From an uncultured Porphyromonadaceae bacterium (lineage in GTDB: Bacteria > Bacteroidota > Bacteroidia > Bacteroidales > Muribaculaceae), in assembly GCA_900541835.1 (NCBI GenBank), contig UQLL01000004.1, forward strand, positions 57,709 through 121,708: DNA of 64,000 nucleotides. The letters are read 5' to 3'. The notes beneath the pieces were generated by a model. The model searched no databases. It had not been told where the DNA came from and saw only the letters and a list, made by a program, of their open reading frames with translations. Positions 8,740 to 17,040 of this stretch are shown in pieces. Both the position numbers and the translations under genes were made by a program. Position 1 is the stretch's first letter. Each line of letters starts with the position of its first letter.

Positions 8740-9866
8740 AAAAGCTCCTTATAGTATCAGACACGCCTACTCACCCGGTGACAGGAGGCAATCGCACATG
8801 TATACTGCAAAATGCCGAGATGCTCAGGCAGATTGGCTTTGATGTTTACTTTCTGTATGTTCATAATTATGATGCTCCTGATTCTCATATAGCTCCTACA
8901 CGGGAGCATTGGGGTGATAGATTTTTGTTCTATCGCCTGAAACCTGTGCAGCACTTCTATCGCAGAGTGATTTCACGCCTTTATCCAAGGCAATACTCCG
9001 AATTAGATTACCTGTTTCCCTGGGGATTGAACAAATATGTAAACAGTTTGCATAAAAAATACGGATTTTCAGGAATGTTGGTAAATTATGTATGGCTAAG
9101 CAAATTGGCTGATACGAATATTCCCAATATTGCTTTGTATACTCATGACGTCTTTTCCAACAGGGCAGAAAGGATGAATGACCCACAATACTGTTGGCGT
9201 TCGTTTTCTGTCGCAGATGAAGCCAAGGGCATACGCAGGTTTAATAATATTCTGGCTATCCAGAACGTTGAGGCTTCATATTTTAAATATCTTGCGCCCA
9301 AAAAAAATGTCTATACCGTTTACAGCCCTATGGAATATCAGGAACAGCCGCTGACATTAAATTCCAACATACTGTTTTTATCGGGAGCCGGAGACGCAAA
9401 CATCTACGGTCTGGACTGGTTTGTAAAAGAGGTATTGCCCTTAGTCAGAGCAGAACGTCCGGAAGCATGTCTGATTATAGGCGGTTCGATATGCGACCAT
9501 ATCAGCAATCGGTATGATGACAAAAATATACAGCTGATGGGACGAGTAGATAATCCATCTGATTTTTATGCAAATGGAGATGTGGTAATCAATCCAACGT
9601 CGCAAGGTACCGGGCTTAAGATTAAGACGCTTGAAGCAATCGCTCATGGCAAATATACTGTTGTGCATCCGCATAGCGCAGAGGGGATTTTTGAGAGGGT
9701 TCAGCCTCCTGTAAATGCCTCGGATTCACCCAAGGAATTTGCAAATAGAATTGTTACAGCATTAGGTAATAGGGAAATATTGAATAAAAACAACGATTGT
9801 TGTAAGATATATCTGGAAGCATACAATCGTTATATCTCAATAATCTATAATGATCTATTTTTTTAA
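8736..9866 (+). CDS. Glycosyltransferase family 4 (GT-B)
   Basis: 376 aa from the ATG at 8736, which overlaps the previous stop as ATGA; an upstream in-frame ATG at 8682 would overlap too far. N-terminal acceptor domain: LLIVSDTPTHPVTGGNRTCILQ. C-terminal donor domain: ILFLSGAGDANIYGLDWFVKEVLP, CLIIGGSI and the nucleotide-sugar loop NPTSQGTGLKIKTLEAIAHGKYTVV, containing the conserved Lys-Glu pair. The protein is soluble and probably membrane-peripheral. Its AT-rich codon use matches the rest of this block. Sugar specificity cannot be read. Confidence 0.85.
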   Translation: MKKLLIVSDTPTHPVTGGNRTCILQNAEMLRQIGFDVYFLYVHNYDAPDSHIAPTREHWGDRFLFYRLKPVQHFYRRVISRLYPRQYSELDYLFPWGLNKYVNSLHKKYGFSGMLVNYVWLSKLADTNIPNIALYTHDVFSNRAERMNDPQYCWRSFSVADEAKGIRRFNNILAIQNVEASYFKYLAPKKNVYTVYSPMEYQEQPLTLNSNILFLSGAGDANIYGLDWFVKEVLPLVRAERPEACLIIGGSICDHISNRYDDKNIQLMGRVDNPSDFYANGDVVINPTSQGTGLKIKTLEAIAHGKYTVVHPHSAEGIFERVQPPVNASDSPKEFANRIVTALGNREILNKNNDCCKIYLEAYNRYISIIYNDLFF

Positions 9867-9879
9867 TCATCATATAACT

Positions 9880-10833
9880 ATGAAAAAAGTCAGTATAATT
9901 GTTCCAACATATAATAATGAAAAATATATAGTTGATTGTTTAGAATCTATATGTAACCAAACTCATCCATGTCTGGATATAATAGTGGTTGATGATGGAT
10001 CTACTGACAACACAGGTAATATATGTGACAAATTTGCAGACAAGGATAAACGAATCAAAGTTATTCATACAGCAAACAGGGGGGTGAGCTCTGCACGTAA
10101 TACGGGTTTAGACGCATCTACCGGAGAGTATATTATGTTTGTTGATGGAGATGATTGGATAGAGAAAAATGCAGTAGAGTATTTACTACAGACATTAGAA
10201 ACCACAAAGAGCGATCTCTGTTTTAGTGTAAAAATATTCAGTAATGATTCCATACAAGAACATGGGGATACATTGCCTGCAAAATCGGTTTATAAATCAA
10301 CTGCGCTATTGCAAGAACATTTAAATTGCACTTTTGGATTGTCAGTGTGTATGATACTCGTCAGAAGCAGTATTTGTAAAAGAGTACGCTTTGATGAAAC
10401 AATTTTTAATCTTGAAGATTGGGATTTTAATTCACAACTTCTCAAGAACGCTGCAACGGTTACCGTTGTAGATTACGCATTCTATCATTATCGTAAGACA
10501 AGTGGTAGTGCCAGCAACGCACCCCTTAATCTCAAAAAAATTTCTTGTTTTAAGATAATGGACAAACTTGGAATAGCACAGAATTCTAAGGATCAGAACA
10601 AACTGTATCTTGATATATTTATTTTTAATCTTGCTTACAATATGATGAGTATATATTCAGTTCATGGAGGAGCCGACGATTCATACAAAATAGTCGAGAA
10701 GTTTTGTCGCAAACATTGCTTACATCTTTTTCGCTCAAAACACATAAAATTGAAACAGAAACTATACATCCTTATTGCGGGCTGCAGTATGAAATTATAT
10801 AGATTTTTGTTCAAGTTAAAAAATGGAATCTAA
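9880..10833 (+). CDS. Glycosyltransferase family 2 (capsular type)
   Basis: 317 aa, started at the ATG at 9880 because KKVSIIVPTYNN is the first conserved strand; an in-frame ATG 30 nt upstream lies before the previous stop. The GT-A motifs DIIVVDDGSTDNTGNICD, SSARNTGLDASTGEYIMFVDGDDW (DGDD metal site) and FDETIFNLEDWDF are in the usual order. The C-terminal third is helical and variable. It is a close paralogue of the next gene: both share LEDWDFNS and the C-terminal pattern, so tandem duplication is likely. Confidence 0.88.
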   Translation: MKKVSIIVPTYNNEKYIVDCLESICNQTHPCLDIIVVDDGSTDNTGNICDKFADKDKRIKVIHTANRGVSSARNTGLDASTGEYIMFVDGDDWIEKNAVEYLLQTLETTKSDLCFSVKIFSNDSIQEHGDTLPAKSVYKSTALLQEHLNCTFGLSVCMILVRSSICKRVRFDETIFNLEDWDFNSQLLKNAATVTVVDYAFYHYRKTSGSASNAPLNLKKISCFKIMDKLGIAQNSKDQNKLYLDIFIFNLAYNMMSIYSVHGGADDSYKIVEKFCRKHCLHLFRSKHIKLKQKLYILIAGCSMKLYRFLFKLKNGI

Positions 10834-10899
10834 TATAGCGCATAGTCTAAAAGTTTCTTTGTTACTTGACATATTGTTGAACTATAGGTTTCGAATAAA

Positions 10900-11856
10900 A
10901 TGAAAAAGGTTAGTATAATTATACCGGCATATAATTGTGAACAAACGATTCATCATTGTCTTGACTCTATATGCAAACAAACATATACCAATATTGAAAT
11001 TGTGGTAATAGATGATGGATCTACAGACTCTACCGGTGATCTATGTGAGGAGTATGCGCAAAAAGATTCTCGTATCATTGTATGTCATTATAATAACTCC
11101 GGTGTAAGCGTAGCAAGAAACAATGGCATTGAAAATTCTTCCGGATATTATTTGATGTTTGTTGACAGTGATGATTGGTTAGAACCTTTTGCTGTTGAGT
11201 TCCTGGTGAAATCAATAGAGGAATCTAAGTCCGATATTTGTTTTAATCTTCAGTTTTTTAGTAATGGAGGACGCATCGTAGGATGCGGAGATGAAAATTT
11301 GGCCAACACTACAGTATGTAAAGACATAAATCTTATCCAAAAACATATAAACTTCGGATTTGGATTATCTGGGTGGAATCAAATTTTTAAAAGGGCTTTA
11401 TGTAGCAACGTGCGTTTTGATAAAAATATACATAATCTCGAAGATTGGGATTTTAATTCTCGTCTCTTAGAGAATGCGAAATCAGTAAATTTTGTGAGTC
11501 GAGCTTATTATCATTATGAGTATGATGATAATAGCGCCACGCATTTAGCTCTTGATGATAAGAATATGACAAGTTTTCTGGTGCTTGAAAAATTAGAACA
11601 CAGATTGAAAACATTAAAAATTGACAACGATGTATATCTGGATTTTTTTCAATACAATTTTCTGTACTTCAGATTGGGTTTATATGCTCGTAAAGGGGCG
11701 CTCGGCGACGCCGGACAACGTTTACAAAACATTTGTCGAACGAAATTTTTGACGTTGATTCGTTCAAGATTTTTGAATTTTCAACAAAAATGCGTGATAA
11801 CGCTCGGAGCCATCAATATTAGACTTTTTAGGTTTGTATACAACTTAAAAAACTGA
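10900..11856 (+). CDS. Glycosyltransferase family 2, paralogue of preceding gene
   Basis: 318 aa GT2 with KKVSIIIPAYNCEQTIHHCLDSI, IEIVVIDDGSTDSTGDLCEEY, GVSVARNNGIENSSGYYLMF, VDSDDW (DxDD metal site) and IHNLEDWDFNSRLLENA. It is very similar along its length to the gene at 9880, including the C-terminal RSRFLNFQQK region (RSKHIKLKQK in the first copy). The 66-nt gap before it has no clear promoter. The divergence of the pair suggests two different sugars or linkages. Confidence 0.88.
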   Translation: MKKVSIIIPAYNCEQTIHHCLDSICKQTYTNIEIVVIDDGSTDSTGDLCEEYAQKDSRIIVCHYNNSGVSVARNNGIENSSGYYLMFVDSDDWLEPFAVEFLVKSIEESKSDICFNLQFFSNGGRIVGCGDENLANTTVCKDINLIQKHINFGFGLSGWNQIFKRALCSNVRFDKNIHNLEDWDFNSRLLENAKSVNFVSRAYYHYEYDDNSATHLALDDKNMTSFLVLEKLEHRLKTLKIDNDVYLDFFQYNFLYFRLGLYARKGALGDAGQRLQNICRTKFLTLIRSRFLNFQQKCVITLGAINIRLFRFVYNLKN

Positions 11857-11861
11857 GAATT

Positions 11862-13013
11862 ATGAGGGTCTTAATGCTTTCTACCAATTCTTCTCTTTTA
11901 GATGGTATCAACCGACATATTCTTTCTATAGCTCCTGTCATTAACCGACAACGTGGCTATGAGGTTGCTGTCTGTACTGTGATGCCTCCCGGAGAATTTC
12001 AACAAGCGCTTACAGAAGCTGGAGTGAAATGCTTTTCATTAGGATTTACAAATGGCCATGACTGGAGGATTATCAAAGCGTATACCAAGGTTTTGAATGA
12101 ATTTCAGCCGGATATCATCCATGTTCATGTGATGGCCCTGATGGAACGTATAGTTAGCAGCTTTACACATAAAAATATACGATATGTGCAAACTGTTCAT
12201 GGCGTATCAGACCCGGTGAAAACCCTTTCTTTAAAAGGAATAAAATCTTTTATTGAAAAATTATTGTGTAAAATTTCCCCTATTCGTTTGAAAGCAATTC
12301 TGTATATTTCTCAAGGCGTCATGAATACCGTTAGACATAATAATAAGATTCATATCATAAAGGATGTATGTTATAATCCCATTGACTTTAATGTGTGTAA
12401 AAATCACGGTATTTTATATAAGAAGTTGAATCTATCAGCTGATACAATTGTCATAGGCACCGCCTGCAGAATTGCAGATGTCAAAGCACCTGAAGTGTTT
12501 ACTAAAGTTATGTGCAATGTTTTGAGACAAAGAGAATATGTGCATGCTGTGGTAATGGGTGATGGAGATAAAGATATAATAACTAAATGTAAGGGTATAG
12601 TTGAGGAATCGGGAGTCAAAAACAGATTTCATTGGCTTGGATATTGTAAAGACGCATCACTTCTTATACAGGATTTAAGTTGTTTCGTTCTCACAAGTAA
12701 ACGAGAAGGCATGCCGACATCCGTGATAGAATGTTTCGCATCCAAAACTCCTGTTGCAATGCTAAGGGGAGAAGGAGGTCTCCGAGATTTGGATCTATTG
12801 AATTCTTCAGATAAGCCAATAATGGCCGTATCTGACAGTAATAATGCTAACGAATTGATTGAGAAAATAATTATTATAATCGACAATAAAGAGAAGGCCC
12901 AAGCAATGGCAGATAATGCCAACATCATAGGCCGAAAACATTTTGATATTTTTGCCGTAACAAACCAAATATGTCACGTTTATTCAAGTGTGGCAAGCCC
13001 AATACAAAAGTAA
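11862..13013 (+). CDS. Glycosyltransferase family 4 (GT-B)
   Basis: 383 aa GT-B glycosyltransferase. It begins MRVLMLSTNSSLLDGINRHILSI (Gly-rich acceptor loop), with HVHVMALMERI in the first domain. The donor domain has IGTACRIADVKAPEVF, HAVVMGDGDK, RFHWLGYCKD and the E-x7-E element of retaining GT4 enzymes in KREGMPTSVIECFASKTPVA. It starts 5 nt after the previous stop. Product linkage unknown. Confidence 0.87.
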   Translation: MRVLMLSTNSSLLDGINRHILSIAPVINRQRGYEVAVCTVMPPGEFQQALTEAGVKCFSLGFTNGHDWRIIKAYTKVLNEFQPDIIHVHVMALMERIVSSFTHKNIRYVQTVHGVSDPVKTLSLKGIKSFIEKLLCKISPIRLKAILYISQGVMNTVRHNNKIHIIKDVCYNPIDFNVCKNHGILYKKLNLSADTIVIGTACRIADVKAPEVFTKVMCNVLRQREYVHAVVMGDGDKDIITKCKGIVEESGVKNRFHWLGYCKDASLLIQDLSCFVLTSKREGMPTSVIECFASKTPVAMLRGEGGLRDLDLLNSSDKPIMAVSDSNNANELIEKIIIIIDNKEKAQAMADNANIIGRKHFDIFAVTNQICHVYSSVASPIQK

Positions 13014-13021
13014 TATTGTCT

Positions 13022-13522
13022 ATGAGAACAATTGTATCATATTTTAATAATCTATTCATTCGATTATTGCCGGAAACAAAATTTTTTGGTTTAAAGCGTA
13101 CTTTATGGAAAATGGCAGGCGTCAGTATAGAGGACAATGTGAGAATATGTTCTTCTGTAAAAATTTTGGGTGCCGGGAAATTACATATTGGATGTAATAC
13201 ATGGGTTGGGACAGATGTTTTAATAAATGCTTCTGCTGAAGTTGTAATTGGGAGAGACTGTGATATAGCTCCACGTGTCTTTATTGGAGATGGTACTCAT
13301 ATAATAACCCCCGAAAGGCAGAGAGTTGCAGATTTAGAGGTATCTATACCAATTCATATTGGAAACGGATGTTGGCTTTGTGCAAACTCCTCAATTCTAC
13401 CCGGTGTTAAATTAGGGAATAAATGTGTTGTTGCAGCTGGGGCAATAGTATCAAACTCTTTTGAGGATGATATGTCATTAATTGCAGGTGTCCCTGCAAT
13501 TGTCAAAAAGAAGCTAAAATAG
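13022..13522 (+). CDS. Hexapeptide-repeat O-acetyltransferase
   Basis: 166 aa from the ATG at 13022, 8 nt after the previous stop; an ATG at 12971 would overlap the upstream gene by 43 nt. Left-handed beta-helix repeats run from about residue 40 (IEDNVRICSSVKILGAGKLHIG) to the C-terminal coil ILPGVKLGNKCVVAAGAIVSNSF, ending in IAGVPAIVKKKL, the typical maltose/serine-acetyltransferase-type end. It probably uses acetyl-CoA to O-acetylate a sugar of the repeat unit. It is the last gene of the plus-strand block and converges on the minus-strand operon with only 28 nt between stops and no visible terminator. Confidence 0.82.
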   Translation: MRTIVSYFNNLFIRLLPETKFFGLKRTLWKMAGVSIEDNVRICSSVKILGAGKLHIGCNTWVGTDVLINASAEVVIGRDCDIAPRVFIGDGTHIITPERQRVADLEVSIPIHIGNGCWLCANSSILPGVKLGNKCVVAAGAIVSNSFEDDMSLIAGVPAIVKKKLK

Positions 13523-13550
13523 ATCGATACTGAACATATAAACTTATTCT

Positions 13551-14702
13551 TTATATCACGAATTCGGGTTTTGGCCCGGAGCCGAGAAGCCATTCATAGA
13601 GGCGGGTCATACGGCGGGCGGTAATTTCGGGGTTGTAGTCGTGGGTGATGAGGTCGCGGCCGCGGATGCCTTTGTCCCGGATTATCATCTCCGGCATATT
13701 GAGAGCTATATATATGGCATCTGACAGGCTTTGGACATCATTTTCAATCCACCAACCGCAGCCAAATACTTCCAAGTCCCGCCAAGGTGCGGTACGGGTG
13801 CATATAACGGGTGTTTGGCAAAGGAGAGCCTCGCCGACTATCATGCCGAAATTCTCGGATTCACTAGCAACAACCAATGACCTTAACGAAGCAAGTTTCC
13901 GTAGTTTCTCGTCACCGGATACAAATCCCTCGAAAATTACTTGATCCTTTACTCCAAGTTTCAATACAAGGTCTTTAAGTTCTTGCTCATAATGCTTTTC
14001 CCCCTTCCCCATAATTATCAGGCGCTGTTCCGGCTTGGCTACTTGTGCGAATCCTCTGATTATTCGATCAACGTTTTTAATTGGATGAAGACGACCAAGA
14101 AAGCCGATGGCGGCTTGTTGTGAGCGTACTTTGGCCGATGCCGCAATGGCGTCATCAAGATTGGGGGAAATTCGGATGGGATTGCTGATAACGGCAACAG
14201 GTGTTTTTATGCCTAAGTCGCGTATATGTTTGCCTTCCTGTTCGCAAGTTACATGGATACAGGATGCATGCTTCAGGTCGCGGTCGAAGAGAAGACGCCG
14301 CATCAGCTTCTTGCGGCCTGCCGAGATGGCCAGCGCCTGCGGATACAGCATACCGTGCGGGGTTATGACGTATGGCTTGCGGCGCCGATGGGCATGGGCG
14401 CAGGTGGCGTGGTTGGCGTACAGCCACATCCCGTTGGTGTGGTAGAGATCGTAGTCCGTGTCGCGCAGGAATTGGCGGAAGTTGGACGAGTAGGCGTATG
14501 GAGTGCGGCAGTCGTACGGCACGGCCTTGACCCACTCCTCGTCCCGGCCGGCCAGGCGGTCGTCGCTGCCCGGCTCCAGGCCCGGCGTGAGGATGTCGGT
14601 GGGCATCCCGACGCGGTTCATCGCCTCCAGCAGGTCGTAGGTGCAGGAGGTGGTGCCGCCGCTGTGGAGCCCGAATCCGGCGATTGTCTGTAATGCTTTC
14701 AT
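13551..14702 (-). CDS. Glycosyltransferase family 4, compositionally mosaic
   Basis: 383 aa from the ATG at 14702, which overlaps the previous stop as ATGA. Acceptor domain: KALQTIAGFGLHSGGTTSCTYDLL and YDLYHTNGMWLYANHATC. Donor domain: IGFLGRLHPIKNVDRII, RLIIMGKGEKHYEQELKDLV and SESENFGMIVGEALLCQTPVI (E-x7-E). The 5' half of the gene is GC-rich like the operon, while about 13650-14100 is clearly richer in A+T (for example 33 percent GC at 13921-13980), as in the neighbouring AT-rich block. This suggests a recombination breakpoint. It is a paralogue of the gene at 47718: both end in RxxRLYxWLLG followed by a short KPxxVI tail. Confidence 0.87.
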   Translation of the reverse strand: MKALQTIAGFGLHSGGTTSCTYDLLEAMNRVGMPTDILTPGLEPGSDDRLAGRDEEWVKAVPYDCRTPYAYSSNFRQFLRDTDYDLYHTNGMWLYANHATCAHAHRRRKPYVITPHGMLYPQALAISAGRKKLMRRLLFDRDLKHASCIHVTCEQEGKHIRDLGIKTPVAVISNPIRISPNLDDAIAASAKVRSQQAAIGFLGRLHPIKNVDRIIRGFAQVAKPEQRLIIMGKGEKHYEQELKDLVLKLGVKDQVIFEGFVSGDEKLRKLASLRSLVVASESENFGMIVGEALLCQTPVICTRTAPWRDLEVFGCGWWIENDVQSLSDAIYIALNMPEMIIRDKGIRGRDLITHDYNPEITARRMTRLYEWLLGSGPKPEFVI

Positions 14703-15775
14703 GGATAAAAAGAACTTTTGTCTTGTACGCCGAGGATGCGGAGGTAGGCGGCAATCTGGTCGGATTCGCGGGAGTCCCAGTCTATGTCGAGAACACGCCG
14801 CTTGGTTTGCGGCCAAGTGCGGAAGAGTTCGTCGATGGCCCAGCGCAGGCTTTGCTCGTCGTCATGCTGAAAGAAGAAGCCGCTGTGCAGGTCGCGCACC
14901 AAGTCCGGGCCGCTGCCTACCTTATCGCTCACCAGCACAGGCAGTCCGCGATAGAGCGCCTCCTCCACCACCAGGCCCCACGGCTCGTATTTCGAGGGCA
15001 GGATGAACACGTCATGGGCATCGTAGACTTCCGCAAGTCGGTCGTTGTCAATGAAACCTGTGAAAGTGATGTTAGGCCCGGCGATGGCCTTCAGCTTCGC
15101 CTCGTCTTCGCCCTTGCCGACGATTGTCAGCTGCAGATGGCTCCATTTCGTGAACGCCCGCACCAAGAACTCGAGGTTCTTGCAGTCGATGAGGCGACCG
15201 ACGTACAGAAACTTAGGCGGACGGTTCATCTCCATGCGCGGCGAACGTTTGCCCTTGGCGAAGAGGCCCACCGAGCCGGTGCACTCCACCTGTCCGCGGA
15301 AGCCGAGGCGGTCGAAGAACTCTTTCTGCGGCTGGCCCGACGGCAGAGCGCCGCTCATGCGTCCCACCACCAGGCGCTTGACCCGCCCACGCAACCCTGC
15401 CATGCCGATGTCGTCGGCCCGGCTTTCGTTGATAACCACATTCCTGCTTTTGGGCGAGAAGAGCGAGTAGAGATTGTATTCGGGCGCCAGCCAGCCGGAG
15501 TAGATGACCTTTCCAGCCCTGATGCCGCGCATGAGCCGGCAGAGGCGGAGGAAAGTCGCGAGCTTGTTGCGCCGGTTGCTGTCACCGGTGTGGATGAACT
15601 CGAAGTCGAAGTTGAGGCATTTCGGGTCGAGCTTGCGATTGACGGCCTCGGCTCCGTAGCCGTAGAGCACCAGCAGAATCCTCACGCCCTTGAGCGCGAT
15701 GGCCTCGCAGAGGTTCAGCTTATAGAACGACGGCGTGTTGGTGAGATATACGATGTCGTATTCGCGCTTCTTCAT
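14699..15775 (-). CDS. Glycosyltransferase family 4 (GT-B)
   Basis: 358 aa from the ATG at 15775 (MKKREYDIVYLTNTPSFYKLNL), coupled to the previous stop by ATGA. Further starts upstream would lie inside the ligase gene. The donor domain has FLYVGRLIDCKNLEFLVRAF, LTIVGKGEDEAKLKAIAG, ITFTGFIDNDRLAEVYD and FILPSKYEPWGLVVEEALYR (E-x7-E), then VSDKVGSGPDLV. Soluble or peripheral enzyme of the capsule/O-antigen operon. Confidence 0.87.
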   Translation of the reverse strand: MKKREYDIVYLTNTPSFYKLNLCEAIALKGVRILLVLYGYGAEAVNRKLDPKCLNFDFEFIHTGDSNRRNKLATFLRLCRLMRGIRAGKVIYSGWLAPEYNLYSLFSPKSRNVVINESRADDIGMAGLRGRVKRLVVGRMSGALPSGQPQKEFFDRLGFRGQVECTGSVGLFAKGKRSPRMEMNRPPKFLYVGRLIDCKNLEFLVRAFTKWSHLQLTIVGKGEDEAKLKAIAGPNITFTGFIDNDRLAEVYDAHDVFILPSKYEPWGLVVEEALYRGLPVLVSDKVGSGPDLVRDLHSGFFFQHDDEQSLRWAIDELFRTWPQTKRRVLDIDWDSRESDQIAAYLRILGVQDKSSFYP

Positions 15776-17040
15776 AGCCGAGACGTGAGTTTGTGCGCCG
15801 GACGGGGCATGGCCCACCCGAGGCCGAGGCAGAGCCAGAAGACGAGGCAGAAGAAGTTGCCGGCCGAGAAGATATATCCCTCGGCGAAGCTGTGCACGCC
15901 GATGTAGACGAGCAGGCTGAGCGTAAGCCACGCCTCGAAGCGGCGCAGACGGAAAAGCTTACAGAGAGTCTTGAGGTAGATCCATAACAGCAGTGCGAAG
16001 CCGCCGATGCCGGTGGAAGAGAGCACGAAGAGCCAGCCGTTGCCAGGCTCCACCATGCCCGAACCGATCTTGAACTTGGAGGTATCCTCGTCTTCGGTAG
16101 TCCTTTCGACCTTGGAGAAACCGACGCCGAAGCCCGGCTCCTTCTTGAACTCCTTCCAACGCTGCTCCCACAGGGCCTGACGGGCCGTTAGGAAGCCGCC
16201 TGTCTTCTCGTTGGCCGCCATCTTGTCCTCGAGCGTGTCGGTGTAGTTGGTCCAGGCGGGAGCGGTGGCGAGGACGACAACACCCAGGGCGGCGGCGATC
16301 ATGACGAACTTCTTCACAGAACGCAGGTAGAGCCACATCCATACGGTAAAGGCCACCAAAAAGCCTATCAGTGCCGAACGGGAACCGGACAGGATGCCGG
16401 CGAACACGCACACGGCCACCATGGTCCACAGCAGCACGCGTACCCACGGGCCGAGGCTGCGGTTGCGCCTCATGGTCCATTGTATCAGGAACAGGGCGCC
16501 TATATAGGCCATCGGCGAAATCAGCATGGAGTTGCCGGTGATGCCCATGAACAGAAAACCTCGGTGCATGGTCAGTGGCCTGGCCACATAATACATCACG
16601 AATGAAACCACGGCGATGACGACACATCCCCAGAGCAGGAAAGTGAGCGCTTTCTGCCGCCAGGCAAGCAGTTTGTGGTTGCCGAGCAATGGCCCTACGG
16701 CGACGATGATGAGCGCCAGGCCCATCAGACGAGGCCAGGGAGTAAAATAAGCCGAGAAGGTGTTAAGCATGATTGACGCCGCACACCAGCAGAGCAGCCA
16801 CACCACCGACCACTGCACACGGTTGCGGCCGGTCAGCAGCGCCATAACCGCCAGTACGCCGAAGGCGCCGTAATAGAGCGTATTTGACGGCGACGGCACG
16901 AAGTTGAGCGTACGCCACAGCGGCAGCAGGGCGCTTATCACCACCGCCAGGAAGAGAGCGGTGCCGTTGGTTGCCTTCTTCACCTTGTCGCGGCGGCGCG
17001 GTATCTGGTCTATGCCGGGGAGATATGTCGGAGAGTTCAT
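15772..17040 (-). CDS. O-antigen ligase/polymerase-like membrane protein (Wzy_C type)
   Basis: 422 aa with about 11 hydrophobic segments. The family joins undecaprenyl-linked glycan to another glycan (Wzy) or to lipid A core (WaaL). The long periplasmic loop, about residues 265-335, includes TARQALWEQRWKEFKKEPGFGVGF and SGMVEPGNGWLFVLSSTGIGG; the pattern W..F...P.xGxGxG...PGNGWL is characteristic of Bacteroidota O-antigen ligase-family proteins. The stop overlaps the next start by 4 nt and its own start overlaps the upstream GT4 stop by 4 nt. A second member lies at 18218-19525; sequence alone does not say which is polymerase and which is ligase. Confidence 0.82.
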   Translation of the reverse strand: MNSPTYLPGIDQIPRRRDKVKKATNGTALFLAVVISALLPLWRTLNFVPSPSNTLYYGAFGVLAVMALLTGRNRVQWSVVWLLCWCAASIMLNTFSAYFTPWPRLMGLALIIVAVGPLLGNHKLLAWRQKALTFLLWGCVVIAVVSFVMYYVARPLTMHRGFLFMGITGNSMLISPMAYIGALFLIQWTMRRNRSLGPWVRVLLWTMVAVCVFAGILSGSRSALIGFLVAFTVWMWLYLRSVKKFVMIAAALGVVVLATAPAWTNYTDTLEDKMAANEKTGGFLTARQALWEQRWKEFKKEPGFGVGFSKVERTTEDEDTSKFKIGSGMVEPGNGWLFVLSSTGIGGFALLLWIYLKTLCKLFRLRRFEAWLTLSLLVYIGVHSFAEGYIFSAGNFFCLVFWLCLGLGWAMPRPAHKLTSRL

